A stretch of DNA of 19,016 bases from Streptomyces sp. NRRL S-337 (lineage in GTDB: Bacteria; Actinomycetota; Actinomycetes; Streptomycetales; Streptomycetaceae). The translations under genes and the position numbers were made by a program. The stretch covers positions 1 through 19,016 of the forward strand of contig NZ_JOIX01000115.1 of NCBI RefSeq assembly GCF_000720175.1. The letters run 5' to 3'. Every line of letters starts with the position of its first letter. Position 1 is the stretch's first letter. This document shows positions 7,755 through 16,007 of this stretch, in pieces. Below the pieces are notes generated by a model. It did not search any database. It worked only from the letters and a program-made list of their open reading frames with translations, and had not been told where the DNA came from.

Positions 7755-9410
7755 ATGCGCCGTGAGGTGAAGTACGGGCTGATCGGCGGATCGGTGGCCC
7801 TGGTGGCGGGAGTCGTGGGCGGCTTCACGCTGTTCGGCGGATCGGACGACGCGACGCCGCAGGAGGTCCGCTCCGCGGACGCCGCGGCCGGTGACAACGC
7901 GCCCAAGGTGCCGACCGGCCCGCTCTCCGCCAAGGAGGTGCAGACGGCCGGCCAGGAGTTCCTGACCGCCTGGCAGTCCGGCGACGCCGCCAAGGCCGCG
8001 CAGCTGACCGACAGCCCGGACACCGCCCGGGCGGCGCTCGCGACCTTCGCCAAGCGGGCCGGGTTCTCCAAGGTGACGGTGACGCCCGGCACCCCCGTCG
8101 GCGACAAGATCCCGTACACCGTCGCCGCGCAGATCGACTACAAGGGCACCAAGGCGCCGTACTCGTACCGCGCCTCGGCGACCCTCCACCGGGACAAGAC
8201 CACCGGCAAGCCGGTGATCGGCTGGCAGCCGGCCGTGCTGTACCCGGGTCTGGCCAAGGGCGACGAGCTGCGGACCGGTGAGGCCGAGGCGCCGCCGATC
8301 AAGGCCGTGGACCGCAACGGGGTCGAGCTGACCCCCGAGGCGCACCCCACGCTGACCGGGATCCTCGCGAGCCTGCGCGACAAGTACGGCGCCAAGACCG
8401 GCGGCAAGCCCGGCGTGGAGCTGTACATCAAGCGCGCCAAGGCCGCCAAGCCGGCCGACCAGCAGCCCGACAAGACCCTGAAGGTGCTCTCCAAGGGCAC
8501 CCCCGGCACGTTGAAGACCACCCTGGACGCCAAGCTCCAGACTGCGGCCGAGAAGGCGATCAACGGTAAGAAGTCCGCCTCGGCGGCCGCGGTCAAGCCC
8601 AGCACCGGTGAGATCCTGGCGCTCGCCAACTCCCCGGCGAAGGGCTTCAACATGGCCACCCAGGGGTCGCTGGCCCCCGGCTCGACGATGAAGATCATCA
8701 CGTCGGCGATGTTCCTGGACAAGGGCCTGACCTCGCCCGGCAAGAAGCACCCGTGCCCCAAGTACTTCACGGTCGGCGGCTGGAAGTTCCAGAACGACGG
8801 CAAGTCCGAGATCAAGGACGGCACCTTCGCGCAGAGCTTCGCCGCGTCCTGCAACAACGCCTTCATCTCGCTGGCGCCCAAGCTCAAGGACGACGACCTG
8901 ACGAACGAGGCGCGGGACGTCTTCGGCATCGGCCTGAACTGGCAGACCGGCATCCCCACCTTCGACGGCGCGGTGCCGGTGCAGCACGACGCGCAGATGG
9001 CGGCCTCGCTGATCGGGCAGGGCGGCGTGCGGATGAACCCGCTCAACGTCGCCACGTTCGCCGCCACGGTCCACGCCGGCTCCTTCCACCAGCCGTACAT
9101 CGTCGCGCCCTCGCTGGACAACCGGACCTTCGCCAAGGCCGCCCGCGCCCTGAAGCCGTCCACCCAGTCCGGTCTGAAGTCGCTGATGAAGCTGACCGCG
9201 ACCTCCGGTACGGCCGCCGAGGCGATGTCCGGGGTCAGCGGTGACATCGGCGCCAAGACCGGCTCCGCCGAGGTCGACAACCAGAAGAAGCCGAACGCCT
9301 GGTTCACCGCGTACCGCGACGACCTGGCCGCGGCGGCCGTCGTCCCGGCCAGCGGCCACGGCGGCTCCAACGCGGGCCCGGTGGTCCGCGCGATCCTCAC
9401 TGCCGGCTGA
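7755..9410 (+). CDS. Penicillin-binding protein, NTF2-like plus transpeptidase
   Basis: Membrane-anchored D,D-transpeptidase that crosslinks peptidoglycan and is acylated by beta-lactams. The 551-aa protein has a short cytoplasmic start, one membrane anchor at about 8-28, an NTF2-like domain (the MecA N-terminal type) at about 58-165, and a transpeptidase domain from about 255. All three active-site motifs are present: Ser310-Thr-Met-Lys313 (nucleophile SxxK), Ser365-Cys-Asn367 (SxN) and Lys501-Thr-Gly503 (KTG). There is no glycosyltransferase domain, so it is monofunctional class B-like. The ATG at 7755 directly precedes the basic membrane anchor, with GGGAGG upstream; earlier in-frame starts add non-conserved residues. 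A TAGAGT at 7690-7695 may be its -10. I recall a similar gene close to pmt in S. coelicolor. A perfect palindrome closes the transcript. Confidence 0.92.
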   Translation: MRREVKYGLIGGSVALVAGVVGGFTLFGGSDDATPQEVRSADAAAGDNAPKVPTGPLSAKEVQTAGQEFLTAWQSGDAAKAAQLTDSPDTARAALATFAKRAGFSKVTVTPGTPVGDKIPYTVAAQIDYKGTKAPYSYRASATLHRDKTTGKPVIGWQPAVLYPGLAKGDELRTGEAEAPPIKAVDRNGVELTPEAHPTLTGILASLRDKYGAKTGGKPGVELYIKRAKAAKPADQQPDKTLKVLSKGTPGTLKTTLDAKLQTAAEKAINGKKSASAAAVKPSTGEILALANSPAKGFNMATQGSLAPGSTMKIITSAMFLDKGLTSPGKKHPCPKYFTVGGWKFQNDGKSEIKDGTFAQSFAASCNNAFISLAPKLKDDDLTNEARDVFGIGLNWQTGIPTFDGAVPVQHDAQMAASLIGQGGVRMNPLNVATFAATVHAGSFHQPYIVAPSLDNRTFAKAARALKPSTQSGLKSLMKLTATSGTAAEAMSGVSGDIGAKTGSAEVDNQKKPNAWFTAYRDDLAAAAVVPASGHGGSNAGPVVRAILTAG

Positions 9411-9417
9411 GCCGACC

Positions 9418-9439
9418 GGGGCGCCCCCGGGGGCGCCCC
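9418..9439 (+). terminator. Perfect palindromic terminator after the PBP gene
   Basis: Eleven-base arms, GGGGCGCCCCC then GGGGGCGCCCC, with no spacer: a perfect 22-base palindrome seven bases after the stop codon. There is no U-tract, which is usual for GC-rich actinomycete terminators. Being symmetric, it could also act on minus-strand transcripts. Confidence 0.7.
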
Positions 9440-9483
9440 TCTCACGCACCGGAACCCGGTCGCATGGCCCGTACAGCTTTCGC

Positions 9484-9499
9484 TAGCGTGCGGGCCATG
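9484..9499 (+). promoter_or_regulatory. -10 element and leaderless start of the YbaK-like remnant
   Basis: TAGCGT (9484-9489) is followed by seven bases and then ATG at 9497. This is the same spacing as at pmt and implies transcription starting at the ATG. No ribosome binding site precedes it. The downstream permease would depend on this promoter. Confidence 0.45.
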
Positions 9500-9643
9500 T
9501 CGCTTTCCCCATCCGACGCCCCCTCCCCCGCCCACCCACGCTTCGCCCGGGCCCTCGCCGACCTCGGCCTCGCCGTGCCCGTCACGACGCTGATCGAGCA
9601 CGCGCAGGGCAGGATCGTGGACGTGCGCGAGCGTTCCTCGTGA
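9497..9643 (+). pseudogene. 48-codon remnant of a YbaK/EbsC-type deacylase (internal deletion)
   Basis: The open frame encodes only 48 residues. The first part (HPRFARALADLGL, residues 13-25) resembles the N-terminus I remember for actinobacterial YbaK/EbsC aminoacyl-tRNA deacylases. The last part (TLIEHAQGRIVDVRE, residues 31-45) resembles their C-terminus. The usual body of roughly 110-120 residues, with the catalytic Lys, is missing between them, so an in-frame deletion is the simplest reading. This rests on recalled family sequences, not on a search. It has its own leaderless-type promoter and ends in a GTGA overlap with the permease gene. It may therefore survive as a short translated leader that couples translation of that gene. 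Alternatively it is an unrelated small protein, or an assembly error. Confidence 0.5.
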
Positions 9644-10491
9644 CCCCGCTGGTCGTCGCGGCCGTCCTCGCGGCCGCCGTGACGCACGCCAGCTGGAACG
9701 CGATCGCCCACGGCATACGCGACCAGCTTCTCGCCTTCACGCTGGTCGGCGGCGGTGGCGCCCTCTGCGGCGCGGTCCTGGCCTTCGCCACCCCGCTGCC
9801 GGCCGCCGGCGCCTGGCCCTACCTCCTGGCCTCCGCCGTCCTGCACATCGTCTACCAGGCCCTGCTCATGCGGTCGTTCAAGCTGGGCGACTTCGGGCAG
9901 ATGTACCCCATCGCCCGCGGCAGCGCCCCGCTCGTCGTCACCGTCCTGGCGGCCGTCTTCGTCCACGAGATCCCCGGCCCCTGGGCCCTCGCGGGCGTCG
10001 CCCTCGCTTCCACGGGCCTGGTCGGTGTGGCCCTCTGGGGCGTCCGCGCCGCCGGCACCCGGCCGCACTGGCCGGCCATCATCGCGGCCCTCGCCACCGG
10101 CCTGTCCATCGCCTCCTACACCACCGTCGACGGCCTCGGCGTCCGCGCCGCCGGCACGCCGCTGGGTTACATCGCCTGGCTGATGATCCTCGAAGGCCTC
10201 GTGATCCCCCTCTGCGCCCTCGCCGCCCACCGGGGCCAACTCCTCACCGCCCTCCGCCCGTTCGCGGTCCGCGGCCTGGCCGGCGGGGTCCTCTCCGTCC
10301 TCGCCTACGGCCTGGTCCTGTGGGCCCAGACGCGCGCGCCCCTGGCCCCCATCGCCGCCCTCCGCGAGTCCTCCATCATCGTCGGCGCGGCGATCGGCGC
10401 CGTCTTCTTCAAGGAGCGCTTCGGCACCCCACGGATCGCTGCCGCGGGGCTGATGGTCCTGGGCATCGGCCTGATGCTGCATTCCGGCTGA
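9640..10491 (+). CDS. EamA/DMT-family permease
   Basis: Inner-membrane transporter of the drug/metabolite superfamily. The 283-aa product is almost entirely hydrophobic, with about ten membrane segments in two homologous halves, the EamA layout. In the second half, ALRESSIIVGAAIGAVFFKERFG (near residue 245) matches the typical last-but-one helix and the ExFG-type turn; the first half has the parallel PLVVTVLAAVFVHE. The substrate cannot be read from sequence; relatives export amino acids or small metabolites. The GTG start overlaps the stop of the 48-codon frame (GTGA) and has no ribosome binding site of its own, so its translation depends on that frame. It converges with the beta-lactamase-family gene 26 bases beyond its stop; I see no clear hairpin there. 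Confidence 0.88.
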   Translation: MTPLVVAAVLAAAVTHASWNAIAHGIRDQLLAFTLVGGGGALCGAVLAFATPLPAAGAWPYLLASAVLHIVYQALLMRSFKLGDFGQMYPIARGSAPLVVTVLAAVFVHEIPGPWALAGVALASTGLVGVALWGVRAAGTRPHWPAIIAALATGLSIASYTTVDGLGVRAAGTPLGYIAWLMILEGLVIPLCALAAHRGQLLTALRPFAVRGLAGGVLSVLAYGLVLWAQTRAPLAPIAALRESSIIVGAAIGAVFFKERFGTPRIAAAGLMVLGIGLMLHSG

Positions 10492-10517
10492 CCGCCGCCG
10501 GAGGGCCGGGGCGCGTG

Positions 10518-11723
10518 TCAGCCGACCACGTGGGAAACCGCGCGCAGCAGCGCCTGCGCGCGGGGATCCGCCGTGACGTTCCGTTGCATCCCGTTCGTCA
10601 CGTAGCCGAAGGCGATGCCGGTCTCGGGGTCCGCGCAGGCCAGGGCGCCGCCGCGGCCGGGGTGGCCGAAGGAGCCGGGCGAGAGCAGCGGCGAGGCCGG
10701 GCCGTGGAGCATGAAGCCGAGGCCGAAGCGGGTGGAGACCAGGAGCGTGCGGTCGGGGCCCGCGGACTCCTCGGTGCGGGCGAGGGTGAGGGTCGCGGGG
10801 GCGAAGAGCCGCGGGTGCCCGTCGACCGCGCCGATCAGCGCGGCGTAGCAGCGGGCCAGCGCGCGGGCCGTGGCGACGCCCGCCGAGGCGGGCAGTTCGG
10901 CGGCGCGGAAGGCGGGGTCGTTCTCGTCGGGGCCCGGCGAGATCGCCGCGAAGGCGCGGCTCGTGAGGGAGGTCGGGTCCTCGTACGCCGCGGCGACGGT
11001 CCGCTTGGGGCGGACGCGGAGGCCGTGGGCGGCGGGCGGCGCGGGGGGCGTGACGGGGGCCAGTCGGCCGACCCGGGACTGTTCCGCGTCCGGCAGGCCG
11101 ATCCACAGGTCCAGGCCGAGCGGCCCGGATATCTCCTCGGCGACCCAGGCGCCGAGGGTGCGGCCGGTGACCCGCAGCACCAGTTCGCCGAGCAGCCAGC
11201 TGTAGGTCTGGGCGTGGTAGCCGTGGTCCGTGCCCGGCTCCCAGGCGGGTGCCTGGGCGGCGACCGCGGCCGGGCCGCTGGTGCCGTCGAGGGCCTGGGC
11301 GGGGGTGAGCGGGGTGTCGAGGACGGGCAGTCCGGCGCGGTGGGAGAGGAGGTGGCGGACGAGGACGCGTTCCTTGCCGGCGGCCTTGAACTCGGGCCAG
11401 TACGTGCCGACAGGCGCGTCCAGGTCGAGCTGTCCGCGCTGGTGCAGCAGCAGCGGGACGACGGCGGCGATGCCCTTGGTCGCGGAGCGGATCACCTGGG
11501 CGGTGCCGGCCTCCCAGGGTGCGGCCGTGCCGTCCGGCGCGCCGTCACCGTCCTTCGTACCGCCCCACAGGTCGACGACCTTCCGCCCGTGCCGGTAGAC
11601 GGCGACCGCCGCCCCCCGCTCTCCGCGTCGCGCGAAGTTGGCCATGAAGGCGTCCCGGACCGGCTCGAAGCCGTCCTCGACCGTGCCCTGGACGTCCACC
11701 ACTGATTCCCGCTTCCCACTCAT
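10518..11723 (-). CDS. Serine beta-lactamase-fold hydrolase (class C / esterase type)
   Basis: The 401-aa protein belongs to the beta-lactamase-related serine hydrolases (class C beta-lactamase, family VIII esterase, LACTB-like). Visible motifs are Ser80-Ala-Thr-Lys83 (SxxK nucleophile), the second-block Tyr in GYHAQTYSWLLGE (Tyr169 the likely general base) and a C-terminal FGHPGRGG block matching the HxG element. Members hydrolyse esters or amides, and few are true beta-lactamases. There is no signal peptide, which argues for a cytoplasmic esterase rather than antibiotic resistance. The start is uncertain: the ATG at 11723 has a poor ribosome binding site, and GTG codons at 11702 and 11699 (leading into VDVQGTVEDGFEPVR, where family similarity begins) are good alternatives. 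Confidence 0.85.
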   Translation of the reverse strand: MSGKRESVVDVQGTVEDGFEPVRDAFMANFARRGERGAAVAVYRHGRKVVDLWGGTKDGDGAPDGTAAPWEAGTAQVIRSATKGIAAVVPLLLHQRGQLDLDAPVGTYWPEFKAAGKERVLVRHLLSHRAGLPVLDTPLTPAQALDGTSGPAAVAAQAPAWEPGTDHGYHAQTYSWLLGELVLRVTGRTLGAWVAEEISGPLGLDLWIGLPDAEQSRVGRLAPVTPPAPPAAHGLRVRPKRTVAAAYEDPTSLTSRAFAAISPGPDENDPAFRAAELPASAGVATARALARCYAALIGAVDGHPRLFAPATLTLARTEESAGPDRTLLVSTRFGLGFMLHGPASPLLSPGSFGHPGRGGALACADPETGIAFGYVTNGMQRNVTADPRAQALLRAVSHVVG

Positions 11724-11829
11724 CCGTCGCTTTCGTGACCCATCAATGGTGCAACGCGCGGATCGGTGCTGATGACCAGGGCCTCGGGCCGTGGCGTTCG
11801 TCACACGGGAGCGGCGGCCGGAGGCGTCC

Positions 11830-12602
<773 letters not shown>

Positions 12603-12615
<13 letters not shown>

Positions 12616-13364
12616 CCCAGGAGGCAGACGGCGAGCGCGGCCAGGGGGAGGGCGGCCGCGCGGGTCCATTGTGTGCGGGTGGCGGTGGTGGCGTCGATGA
12701 CGGGCATGGTGCCGGTGTAGCCGCGGCTGACCATGGCGAGGTGGACCCGTTCACCGCGCTCGTAGGAGCGGATGAACAGCGCTCCGGCGGACTTGGCGAG
12801 CACGCCCCAGTGGCGTACGCCGCGGGCCTCGAAGCCGCGGGAGAGGCGGGCGATCCGCATCCGCCGCATCTCGTCGGTGATCACGTCGCCGTAGCGGATC
12901 ATGAAGGAGGCGATCTGGACGAGCAGCGGCGGCATCCGCAGGCGCTGCAGGCCGAGGAGGAGTTCGCGCAGTTCGGTGGTGGCCGCGAGCAGCACGGACG
13001 CGGCGACCCCCAGCGTCCCCTTGGCCAGGACGTTCCAGGCGCCCCAGAGACCGGACTCGCTCAGGCTCATCCCGAGGGCGTGGAGGCGCGGCCCCTCGGC
13101 CACGAACGGCATCAGCACGGCGAAGGCGACGAACGGCACCTCGATCAGCAGCCGCGTCAGGAGGAAGCCGGCCGGGACCCGGGCCGCGACGGCGGCGGCC
13201 GCGATGAGCAGTGCGTAGAGCCCGAAGGCCCAGACCGCCTCGCGCGGGGTGGAGACGACGATCAGGACGAAGCCGAACACCGCGGCGATCTTGCAGTGCG
13301 CGGGCAGCGCGTGCACCGGTGAGTGCCCGTGCCGGTAGAGCTTGTGTGCGTGGCCGGCGCCCAT
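12603..13364 (-). CDS. cbiQ: CbiQ-type ECF transporter membrane subunit (T component)
   Basis: Membrane scaffold linking the ATPase to the metal-binding subunit. The 253-aa protein has hydrophobic segments at about 25-60 and 68-90, a hydrophobic stretch at about 112-128, and a final helix at about 235-253. The cytoplasmic coupling region carries two Ala/Ser-Arg-Gly motifs: SRGFEARG at 175-182 and SRGYTG at 213-218. These are the helices that dock onto CbiO. The N-terminus is His-rich (HAHKLYRHGHSPVH, 5-18). The ATG at 13364 begins one base after the cbiM stop. An upstream in-frame start at 13472 would lie inside cbiM and adds a low-complexity tail. Confidence 0.93.
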
Positions 13365-13365
13365 G

Positions 13366-14463
13366 TCAGGCGTTCCCCGTGCCCTCGGCGGCCGGGGCGG
13401 TGGCCCTGCGGCGGCGGACGGCCACGAAGACGCCGGTGCCGACGGCCAGGGTGGCGCCGACGCCGATGACACCGGCGAGCCCGCCGGCCAGCCGCGGGTC
13501 GGTGATGTCCTTGACGCTGTAGTCGGCGAGCGGCGAGTCCTTGGTGGCGTGGTCCTTGGCCTTGGCGTCGATGCCCTGGTCGTGGGCGACCTTCTCCAGG
13601 CCGTCGGGGCTGGCGGAGGCGTAGTAGCTGAGGCCGCCCGCGCACACCAGCGCGGCGGCGACCCCGGCCAGCCAGACGCGGCGGGCGGAACGGCGGGGGG
13701 TGGCGAGGGCCGGGGCGGCGGGAGCGGGTGCCGGGCCGGCGGTGCCCTCGGGTGCCAGCGGCGAGGTCCGCAGCTCCAGCGGCTTGGCCAGACCCCGCGC
13801 CCCGTACACCAGGTCGGGCCGCACGGCGATCACCGCACCGACGGTCAGCGCCGTGATGACCGCCTCGCCGATGCCGATCAGCACATGCACCCCGACCATG
13901 GCCGCGAACACCTTGCCGATGGGCACGTCAGCGGTGCCGCCCAGCGCATAGATCGCCGTGAAGGCGACCGCGGCGGCCGGAACGGAAACCAGCGCCCCCA
14001 CGAACGAAGCGACGGTCACCGAGCTGCGCCGCCGCGGCAGCACCTTCACCAGCAGCCGGAACACCACATAGGCGACCACGGTCGTCACGATCGCCATATC
14101 GCTGATGTTGACGCCCAGCGCGGTCAGCCCGCCGTCCGCGAAGAGAACGCCCTGCATGAGCAGCACGACCGAGACGCACAGCACCCCGGTGTACGGCCCG
14201 ACGAGTATCGCCGCGAGCGCCCCGCCGAGCAGATGCCCGCTGGTACCGGCCGCCACGGGGAAGTTCAGCATCTGCACGGCAAAGATGAACGCCGCCACCA
14301 GCCCGGCCAGCGGCGCGGTCCGCTCCGCCCCGGCCCCGACGCCCTGCCCCGCACCCGCCAGCTCCCGCCGGGCCCCGCGCAGGCTGACCGCAACGGCCAC
14401 CGCAGCAACCGCACCGGCCGCCGCCGACACCGGCGCATTGATGAATCCATCGGGTACGTGCAT
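13366..14463 (-). CDS. cbiM: CbiM metal-binding subunit fused to a CbiN-like PDGLE domain
   Basis: Substrate-capture membrane subunit of a nickel/cobalt ECF importer. The 365-aa protein starts with MHVPDGF. In this family the free Met1 amine and His2 bind the metal, which fixes the start at 14463. Further conserved His are His77 (GTSGHLLGG) and His193 (VGVHVLIGIGEA). The CbiM part, with six or seven membrane segments, spans about 1-225. A Pro/Ala-rich linker (about 235-258) leads to a second part with two membrane helices (about 263-283 and 327-349) that flank a periplasmic PDGLE domain (SPDGLEKV at 285-292). That second part stands in for separate CbiN/NikN. GGAG lies eight bases before the ATG. 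No separate cbiN is present. Confidence 0.93.
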   Translation of the reverse strand: MHVPDGFINAPVSAAAGAVAAVAVAVSLRGARRELAGAGQGVGAGAERTAPLAGLVAAFIFAVQMLNFPVAAGTSGHLLGGALAAILVGPYTGVLCVSVVLLMQGVLFADGGLTALGVNISDMAIVTTVVAYVVFRLLVKVLPRRRSSVTVASFVGALVSVPAAAVAFTAIYALGGTADVPIGKVFAAMVGVHVLIGIGEAVITALTVGAVIAVRPDLVYGARGLAKPLELRTSPLAPEGTAGPAPAPAAPALATPRRSARRVWLAGVAAALVCAGGLSYYASASPDGLEKVAHDQGIDAKAKDHATKDSPLADYSVKDITDPRLAGGLAGVIGVGATLAVGTGVFVAVRRRRATAPAAEGTGNA

Positions 14464-14606
14464 CTCAGGGTCTCCGCTTCAGGGTCTGCAACCAGCCAAT
14501 GGTGAGGCTTACTGCAACAAAGTCGCAAGAGCGCCCTAGATGCGAGACGGGCGTGGGCACCCGGAGCGGGCGACCCTTCGCCCCGACTGGGCTCCCCTCG
14601 GGAACG
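14464..14606. promoter_or_regulatory. cbiM leader and PIMT-gene tail
   Basis: This 143-base gap holds the cbiM ribosome binding site, a Nur-like box, a direct repeat TCAGGGTCT at 14465-14473 and 14479-14487 next to the ribosome binding site, and a 6-bp hairpin (GGGCGA / TCGCCC, 14568-14583) that may end the PIMT transcript. The gap is too short for a cobalamin riboswitch, and no B12-box-like sequence is visible. Confidence 0.5.
14512..14528 (-). promoter_or_regulatory. Candidate Nur (nickel-responsive Fur-family) box
   Basis: Plus-strand sequence CTGCAA, five bases, TCGCAA. The Streptomyces Nur consensus as I recall it is TTGCAA-N5-TTGCAA; this matches 10 of 12 defined positions with the exact 5-base spacing. 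It lies about 50 bases upstream of the cbiM start, where a repressor would act. The consensus is from memory, and no search was run. Confidence 0.45.
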
Positions 14607-15785
14607 TCAGCCGAACGGGAGGGTCTGTGTCGGCCGCTCGAACCACGGGTGGAAGGCTCCGTCCGGCTCGATCGTGAGCCCGAAACGATCAAGACTGGGC
14701 TTGCCCCGATCGCTCCACCACTTGAGCGCTTGCTCCACCTCGTCCCAGAGACGCCGCGGTCCCGACTGGTACACCACGGCATCCGGTGTACCGCTACGGA
14801 ACTCGACGGCCGCCCACGACCGGCTCGCCAGGTCGAAGAACCAGGCTTTCCCGGTCTCCTTGTCCGAGCGGTTGACGACGTGGGCGCAGCCGGCCACACA
14901 CAGCCCTGCCACGAACCGTACGGTCTCGTAGCGGTCACCCAGGTCGGCCAGGGTGACGCGCGTGCGTGACACCTCCGCCTCCCCGGGAAACTCCGCTACG
15001 TAGTCGTTGAACCGGCTCCAGTCGAGGCGCTGGTCCCGCAACTTCATGAACTCCACCATGCGGAGGAAGGGCCCACTTGCGCTTCCGTCCTCCCTGACAG
15101 ACAGCCGCACCAATGCGTCCTGGTCGGTGTAGTGGGTGCCCCATGGGGCAAGGATGATCCCGCCCGGCCGGGTCTGCTCCAGCCAGCGCGGCGAGATGGC
15201 TCGCGCACCCGCGGTGACGATCACGCGGTCATACGGCGCCCGCGCCGACCACCCCGCCCGGCCGTCGCCGTGGATCACCTCAGGGCTGAGTCCGGCGCGC
15301 TTGAGCGCGGCGCGGGCCTGCTCAGCGATGGCAGCGTCGATCTCGACGCTGACCACCCTGCCGCTGCCCAGCCGGTGAGCGAGGAGCCCGGCGTTCCAGC
15401 CGGTGCCGGTACCGATTTCCAGCACTCGCATGCCGTCGGTCACTTCGAGATCGCGGAGCATGGAGGCAACGACCGACGGCATGCTCACGGAACTGGTCGG
15501 CACAGTGCCCGACTGAGTGCCGGTATGTCGGCCGTCGTCCCACTGAGTGACGAGAGGCACGTTCGCATAGGCGGCGCGCTCCCAATCTTCCGGATCGTCA
15601 GTACGGGCAATAGGCACGCTGCGGCCGGTGGCCATGTCGTGTGACCAGACAAGATCGGGCAGGAACAGCGTGCGCGGTACTGCCCTGAATGTCTCCGCCC
15701 ATGTGGGCGCCAGGGCTCCGGTTTCGCGGAGGGACCGCGCCAGCTCGTCACCGGCGCGGCCCTCCTGCTCAGGCGTGCGCGTCAC
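14607..15785 (-). CDS. PIMT-like O-methyltransferase, RiPP-associated type
   Basis: SAM-dependent methyltransferase related to protein L-isoaspartyl O-methyltransferase. The 392-aa protein is far longer than housekeeping PIMT (about 210-230 aa). The core shows a PIMT-like substrate segment SSVSMPSVVASML at 98-110, the SAM loop VLEIGTGTGW at 121-130, VVSVEID at 144-150, GDGRAGW at 173-179, APYDRVIVTAGA at 183-194 and TRPGGIILAPWG at 205-216. It is flanked by an N-terminal segment (about 41-85) and a long C-terminal domain (about 225-392) of the kind I associate with PIMTs in peptide-modification loci. Its GTG start overlaps the stop of the 44-aa peptide gene (GTGA), so the two are made together. 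Probable role: methylate an Asp side chain of that peptide, which then cyclises to aspartimide. It ends 143 bases upstream of cbiM. Confidence 0.85.
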   Translation of the reverse strand: MTRTPEQEGRAGDELARSLRETGALAPTWAETFRAVPRTLFLPDLVWSHDMATGRSVPIARTDDPEDWERAAYANVPLVTQWDDGRHTGTQSGTVPTSSVSMPSVVASMLRDLEVTDGMRVLEIGTGTGWNAGLLAHRLGSGRVVSVEIDAAIAEQARAALKRAGLSPEVIHGDGRAGWSARAPYDRVIVTAGARAISPRWLEQTRPGGIILAPWGTHYTDQDALVRLSVREDGSASGPFLRMVEFMKLRDQRLDWSRFNDYVAEFPGEAEVSRTRVTLADLGDRYETVRFVAGLCVAGCAHVVNRSDKETGKAWFFDLASRSWAAVEFRSGTPDAVVYQSGPRRLWDEVEQALKWWSDRGKPSLDRFGLTIEPDGAFHPWFERPTQTLPFG

Positions 15786-15916
15786 TTGCGGTGCTTCCCG
15801 TCGCCCTCGGGCATCTCGCCGTCCGGGGGCGGCGGTGGCGGCGGCTCCCAGGGCTGACCGGGGTGGCCGTCCCCGTTGCCGCCCTCACCGCCATTCCACA
15901 CGATCGCTCCTGTCAT
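15782..15916 (-). CDS. 44-aa Gly/Pro/Asp-rich peptide, putative PIMT-modified RiPP precursor
   Basis: Short gene with an excellent ribosome binding site (GGAGGG seven bases before the ATG) and a GTGA overlap with the PIMT gene. The peptide has 11 Gly and 10 Pro, no Cys and no Ser, and only Thr2. It contains Asp-Gly at 16-17, 32-33 and 39-40, Asn-Gly at 8-9 and 14-15, Trp at 7 and 23, a run of seven Pro at 25-31, and a basic end KHRK. Asp-Gly and Asn-Gly are the pairs most prone to aspartimide and isoaspartate formation, matching the neighbouring enzyme. The lack of Cys and Ser argues against lanthipeptide, thiopeptide or sactipeptide chemistry. It could instead be a regulatory upstream peptide, because a seven-Pro run tends to stall ribosomes. 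No leader cleavage site is evident. Confidence 0.65.
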   Translation of the reverse strand: MTGAIVWNGGEGGNGDGHPGQPWEPPPPPPPDGEMPEGDGKHRK

Positions 15917-15946
15917 CGCCGGACCCTCCTTCGACTCGCAGGAAAC

Positions 15947-15967
15947 CGTTGGGCAGGACGCCCAACG
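15947..15967 (-). promoter_or_regulatory. Hairpin between the 65-aa gene and the peptide gene
   Basis: Perfect 8-bp stem (CGTTGGGC / GCCCAACG) with a 5-base loop, about 20 bases upstream of the peptide's ribosome binding site in the 91-base gap. In the minus-strand transcript GGTTTCC follows it. It could be a leaky terminator or a stability element that sets peptide levels apart from the upstream genes. I found no convincing promoter in the gap. Confidence 0.5.
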
Positions 15968-16007
15968 AAGTCGCCCTGACCTAACCGCAGTTCGGCGGGC
16001 ACGCCCC

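Noticed and set aside
7689..9449. 586-codon minus-strand frame opposite the penicillin-binding protein
   Set aside because: Antisense shadow. The sense frame has SxxK, SxN and KTG motifs in order.
14464..14606. Cobalamin riboswitch upstream of cbiM
   Set aside because: The gap is only 143 bases, no B12-box-like sequence or suitable fold is visible, and the PIMT gene occupies the sequence beyond it.
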